In this document: one piece after another, positions 58,102 to 64,000 of the stretch | Position numbering within the stretch: position 1 is the stretch's first letter | Layout: each line of letters starts with the position of its first letter | Assembly (NCBI RefSeq): GCF_003201105.1 | Contig: NZ_QICJ01000010.1 | Span: forward strand, 1-64,000 | Reading direction: 5' to 3' | Source of the DNA: Dyella sp. AtDHG13 | GTDB lineage: Bacteria; Pseudomonadota; Gammaproteobacteria; Xanthomonadales; Rhodanobacteraceae | DNA: 64,000 nucleotides | Position numbers and translations under genes: made by a program | The notes under the pieces: model-generated | Database searches by the model: none | What the model saw: the letters and a program-made list of their open reading frames with translations, nothing else | What the model was told of the DNA's origin: nothing

Positions 58102-58767
58102 ATGCATTGGCGCGGACTAGCCAGCCAGTGTCTGGCCATGGCGGCGCTGATCCCTGGCCTTGTCCACGCCGGCGCGGGTGCCTACGTGGTGGACGACGCC
58201 GGCATCACGCCGGCCGGCCACTGCCAGGTGCAGAGCTGGTTGCAATGGCTGTCGGGTGGCGCGGCCGTGCTCAATACGCTGCCGGCGTGCAGCACGGGCC
58301 CGGTGGAATGGTCGCTGGGCGTGTCCGCGCAGGATCATCCTTTCCAGCACCAGGAAAGTCCCGCCATCAAATGGATGATCCGCGACCCCGAGCAGCACCG
58401 CTTCGGCATCGCGGCCAATATCGGTGGCACCGCGCAGGGCGGCCGCTGGATCAGCAGGAACGGTTATCTCGCCATGACCTGGACGCCGGACGACGACAAG
58501 CGCTGGTCGATCAATACGGATCTCGGCGCCATCAGCGCGCCGCCGCAACGATGGAAGATGCTGGTGGGGCTGGGTGTGCGCTACCAGCTCAGCGAGCGGT
58601 TGTCGCTGATCGCCGAACGCCTGCAGCCCTGGAACAGGGAATCGATCAACCAGTTGGGCGTGCGCTGGAAATACAGCCATCGTGCCAGCGTGGATGTGCT
58701 CGCGGGCAAGGGCTCGGCCAGCGGGCAGGGCACCTGGCTGACGGTGGGCTGGAACGTCACGTTCTGA
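58102..58767 (+). CDS. Predicted outer-membrane beta-barrel-like protein
   Basis: A 221-residue protein with a signal peptide (MHWRGLASQCLAMAALIPGLVHA) and an amphipathic, beta-rich body in which strands end in aromatic residues (RWKMLVGLGVRYQLSERLSLIAERL, QLGVRWKYSHRASVDVLAGKG, GTWLTVGWNVTF). The final Phe is the signature of BAM-inserted outer-membrane proteins. Two cysteines near residues 41 and 63 may form a disulphide. The ATG directly abuts the Nramp-type TGA (TGAATG), so the two are co-translated and may work in the same metal or envelope process. No substrate can be suggested. Confidence 0.7.
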   Translation: MHWRGLASQCLAMAALIPGLVHAGAGAYVVDDAGITPAGHCQVQSWLQWLSGGAAVLNTLPACSTGPVEWSLGVSAQDHPFQHQESPAIKWMIRDPEQHRFGIAANIGGTAQGGRWISRNGYLAMTWTPDDDKRWSINTDLGAISAPPQRWKMLVGLGVRYQLSERLSLIAERLQPWNRESINQLGVRWKYSHRASVDVLAGKGSASGQGTWLTVGWNVTF

Positions 58768-58777
58768 GCGCCGCCGC

Positions 58778-61433
<2,656 letters not shown>

Positions 61434-61438
61434 CGGCG

Positions 61439-61621
61439 TCACTCCTTGTCCGGGTCTTTCAACGGCTGGCTGCCGGTGTCGGCGGTGTCCTCGCTGGCCT
61501 GGATAAGGCGCTCGGCCATCTTCCAGTGACGTTCTTCCTGCCCTTGCGGGCAGCCCTCCGATTCCCAGATGCGGTGCGCCATCTGGCGGATGCGTTCCTC
61601 GCGTTGCTTGGGGTCGGTCAT
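61439..61621 (-). CDS. DUF2934 family small protein
   Basis: A 60-residue helical protein (MTDPKQREERIRQMAHRIWESEGCPQGQEERHWKMAERLIQAS). The RIRQMAHRIWESEGCPQGQEERHWKMAE region is the DUF2934 domain, found as short stand-alone proteins in trehalose and glycogen gene clusters of Proteobacteria. The role is unknown, possibly a small regulator or partner of GlgX/TreY. It overlaps the treY stop by four nt, and its tail contains the ribosome site for glgX. Confidence 0.88.
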   Translation of the reverse strand: MTDPKQREERIRQMAHRIWESEGCPQGQEERHWKMAERLIQASEDTADTGSQPLKDPDKE

Positions 61622-64000
61622 GAATCCTCCGGTTGCGCATGCAGGACGGCGACGGGCCATTCGGCGAACAGCGTGCTTACGGGCCAGCCGCCTTCATCGT
61701 CCGGCGTGACGGCTTCGCTACTCAGCGCCGAGCGATAGCGCCACGAGCCGGGCAGGGCCGGCAGGCGCGTGCCTTGCCAGGCGACGGCTGGCACGCGCGG
61801 CACGGTGGCTGCGCTCATCCAGCGCATGCAGTGGCGAGGCACGGCCACCAGCAGCGCGTTGTCGCCATGCCGCCGCGCGAAGGCCAGCACGTGATCCGAT
61901 GCCGCGCCCTGCGCCAGCCATGGCTGGTAGTCGCCTTGCCCGAACACCTGCGGCATCGCATGCCGCGCCGCGAGCAGACGCTGGATCAACACCTGTTTGA
62001 TGGCGCCATCGCGGAATCGTTCAAGCCGTTCGCTGGTCGATGCCTCCACCGACAGGCTGCGATGCCGCGCTTCGTAGTCGACCGGTGCGCGGTTGTCCGG
62101 ATCCACCAGCGACAGATCCCAGTAGTCGCATCCCTGATAGAGATCGGGCACGCCCGGCAAAGTGTGGCGCAAGGTCACGCTGACCAGTCCGTTGAGCGCA
62201 CCGGCCGTATCCAGCTCGCGCGCCAGGCGATGCACGTCGTGCCGCACGTCGGCCAGCTCGTTCGCGTCGAACAGTCGCCGCACCAGTTCGGTCGCGGCAC
62301 TTTCATAGGCTACCTGCGGGGACGTCCAATGCGTGTGCAGGCGTGCTTCACGCAGCGCCTTGATCCACCAGCGCTGGATACGCTCTTTATAGGCGGCTTC
62401 GCCGTCGCTGGCGGCATCCAGCGGCCACGCGCCGACCACGGTCTGCAGCAGCATCGCCAGGTCGCCTTTTGCCAGCACGGGCGCTGTTGCGTGGAGGCGC
62501 GGCATCCAGCGCGCCAGTGCGTTCGTCCAGCGCGCGGGCATTTCGCTGAGCGCGGCGAGACGCGCACGCACGTCCTCGCCGCGCTTGTGGTCGTGCGTGG
62601 CGGTGGCGGTCAGTGCGCGCGGCGCGATGGTGGCGCGCTGCTCCATGTCGTGATGGAAGCTGTCCGCGTCCATCGCGAAGCGCGCAGGGTCGCTGCCCAC
62701 CTCGTTGCGCGACAGCCACACGCCATAGCGATAGAAGGCCGTGTCCTCCACCGCCTTGGCCGCGAGCGGCGCGGATAACTGCTCGAAGCGGCGACGCGCC
62801 TGCGCAACCCGTTCGGACGGCATTGCGTCGCCTTCGCCACGCCCAAGCAGCAGCGAGCGCAACCAGTGGCGCAGATCGGCGCCATCCGGATGGCCATGAA
62901 CATCGGCCGCATCGAACGCCTGCGCCAGCATCCGGGCGTCCTGCGTGGACGGCGCCGCACCCACGGTATAGCTGCGATAGACCGGCAGCTCGGCCAGCAC
63001 GTCGGCGCAGGCGCGTTCCAGCGCGGCGGGCGTGTAGTCGCCATGCTCCGGCGCCGATGCAAGGCAGTCCTGCAGGGCGCGCATGCAGCGGGTGAAATCG
63101 GCATGCAGGCCGCGATGCAGCCATTGCCGCCGGGCAAGCCGTTCCTCCAGCATGAACGATGTGGTTCGGCCGCTCAGCGAGCGCCAGCTGCGTCTGAGCG
63201 CAGGTGCGGACAAGGGGTCGTGCAGCACGGCGCCGATGCGATCCATCATCTCGTAGCCCGTGGTGCCGTCCGTGGGCCAATCCGTCGGCAGCTGCTCGTC
63301 GCCGCGCAGGATCTTTTCGACATGGAGGCTCGGGCGCATCGCATCCGCGCGCGGGGCCACGGCGGCATCCATCGCCTCGCGCAATCGCGAGAGATAGGCA
63401 CGCGGATCGGCAAGGCCATCCACGTGGTCGATGCGCAGGCCATCGACAAGGCCCTCGGCCAGCCAGCGCAGCGGCAGCGCGTGCACGGCGTCGAACGCCT
63501 CATCGCAGGTCATGTCGAGCGCGACGAGGCCGTCGATGTCGAAGAAGCGCCGATAGTTCACCGCATCGCTGCTGCTGCGCCACCAGGCGAGGCGATACGG
63601 TTGCCGGCACAGCAGCTGCCGCAGGGCGGCGGCGTTTGCGCATGCTTCCGGAGGCGTGTCGTGCATGGCCAGCGGCAGCGTCCAGTCGTCGTGCACCAGC
63701 AGGGTTTCGCCGTCGCGTGGTTCGACGCGCAGTTCGCCCCGCGCAAGTACCTCGCTCAGCGGTGCGGTGAGCCAGGGCAGCCACACGCGGCCCGGCGAGG
63801 CGGGCGAGTCCCAGTCGATATCGAAATGGCGCGCGTAACGGCTGTGGCGTCCATGGCGCAGCACATCCCACCACCACGGGTTGCGCGCATCGGCGGCCAT
63901 GTGGTTGGGCACGATGTCGAGGATGGCGCCCATGCCGTGATCGCGCAGCGCGGCGCCCAGCGCGCGCAGGCCGGCTTCGCCGCCGCGCTCCGGACACACC
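61618..64000 (-). CDS. treY: Malto-oligosyltrehalose synthase TreY, N-terminus cut by window edge
   Basis: The visible 793-residue part covers most of the GH13 enzyme; the gene runs beyond the right edge, and the first visible codon is not its start. Motifs are GAILDIVPNHMAADARNPWWWDVL, VDGLRIDHVDGLADPRAYL with the catalytic Asp, SLHVEKILRGDEQLP with the Glu, GTTGYEMM, and ATATHDHKRGEDVRARLAAL, all hallmarks of TreY. The enzyme turns the reducing-end glucose of maltodextrin into an alpha,alpha-1,1 linkage, after which TreZ releases trehalose. TreZ should lie to the right, outside the window. The stop overlaps the DUF2934 start. Confidence 0.95.
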   Translation of the reverse strand, partial: VCPERGGEAGLRALGAALRDHGMGAILDIVPNHMAADARNPWWWDVLRHGRHSRYARHFDIDWDSPASPGRVWLPWLTAPLSEVLARGELRVEPRDGETLLVHDDWTLPLAMHDTPPEACANAAALRQLLCRQPYRLAWWRSSSDAVNYRRFFDIDGLVALDMTCDEAFDAVHALPLRWLAEGLVDGLRIDHVDGLADPRAYLSRLREAMDAAVAPRADAMRPSLHVEKILRGDEQLPTDWPTDGTTGYEMMDRIGAVLHDPLSAPALRRSWRSLSGRTTSFMLEERLARRQWLHRGLHADFTRCMRALQDCLASAPEHGDYTPAALERACADVLAELPVYRSYTVGAAPSTQDARMLAQAFDAADVHGHPDGADLRHWLRSLLLGRGEGDAMPSERVAQARRRFEQLSAPLAAKAVEDTAFYRYGVWLSRNEVGSDPARFAMDADSFHHDMEQRATIAPRALTATATHDHKRGEDVRARLAALSEMPARWTNALARWMPRLHATAPVLAKGDLAMLLQTVVGAWPLDAASDGEAAYKERIQRWWIKALREARLHTHWTSPQVAYESAATELVRRLFDANELADVRHDVHRLARELDTAGALNGLVSVTLRHTLPGVPDLYQGCDYWDLSLVDPDNRAPVDYEARHRSLSVEASTSERLERFRDGAIKQVLIQRLLAARHAMPQVFGQGDYQPWLAQGAASDHVLAFARRHGDNALLVAVPRHCMRWMSAATVPRVPAVAWQGTRLPALPGSWRYRSALSSEAVTPDDEGGWPVSTLFAEWPVAVLHAQPEDS

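Noticed and set aside
63990-64000. GTG at the right edge as the start of treY
   Set aside because: Sequence before conserved TreY motifs is missing, so this GTG is internal and the gene continues beyond the window.

Overview
The window is a 64 kb piece of a high-GC gammaproteobacterial chromosome. Best fit by content is Xanthomonadales, probably Rhodanobacteraceae (Dyella/Rhodanobacter/Luteibacter-like): an Xps-type type II secretion tail, Ku/LigD end joining, an alternative complex III fused into one operon with a caa3 oxidase, a maltooligosyl-trehalose pathway and many small soil/plant-associated stress proteins. This placement is inference from gene content; no rRNA or tRNA is present to confirm it. 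Genes are dense, often joined by 4-nt ATGA/GTGA overlaps, and no insertion sequence, prophage, integrase or CRISPR array was seen.

Layout. 1-2.1 kb: end of a type II secretion pseudopilin operon (gspH', gspI, gspJ, gspK). 2.1-9.8 kb: DNA repair and maintenance (ku, ligD, a UdgX-type uracil-DNA glycosylase) mixed with a PfpI-like protein, an SDR and a YetF-like membrane protein. 9.8-13.9 kb: a signalling block (two single-domain receivers, a PAS-PAS histidine kinase, a sigma54 NtrC-type regulator). 14-19.4 kb: small unknown or stress proteins, a BON protein, a Tat-type SDR and an extensin-like protein. 19.5-23.4 kb: a pyruvate-oxidase-like TPP enzyme converging on a large HPII catalase. 23.6-26.3 kb: an OmpR-type regulator converging on a hybrid kinase. 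26.5-33.4 kb: stress and envelope functions (KGG protein, CPA1 antiporter, glycine-zipper protein, BON protein, a methyltransferase/erythromycin-esterase fusion, metallothionein, DUF2383, CBS).

33.4-45.0 kb is one minus-strand respiratory operon of twelve overlapping genes: actA-B-C-D-E-F, a membrane-anchored unknown, sco, ctaC-D-E-F. It encodes a complete quinol-to-oxygen route: ACIII passes electrons from quinol to cytochrome c domains, then to a caa3-type A2 haem-copper oxidase, with Sco supplying copper to CuA. 45.1-47.7 kb holds a histone-H1-like DUF6496 protein, a second DUF2383 protein, an unusual pilin-like membrane protein and a DUF4142 protein. 48.0-51.6 kb is a KaiC-like ATPase overlapping a hybrid histidine kinase. 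A 37-bp inverted-repeat element follows, then topoisomerase IB.

52.9-56.5 kb is a compact four-gene operon (glycosyltransferase 2, acyl-CoA-dehydrogenase-like, PIG-L deacetylase, NodS-like methyltransferase) that looks like a small uncharacterised glycan or lipid modification pathway and is the best candidate for an undescribed system. 56.8-58.8 kb: Nramp-related transporter plus a predicted outer-membrane protein. 58.8-64 kb: small stress proteins, glgX, a DUF2934 protein and a partial treY, i.e. glycogen-to-trehalose conversion. Overall the window is strongly weighted to oxidative, desiccation and DNA-damage tolerance, with multiple paralogue pairs (two SDRs, two BON proteins, two DUF2383 proteins, two or three glycine-zipper proteins, three HDFNN-type kinases).
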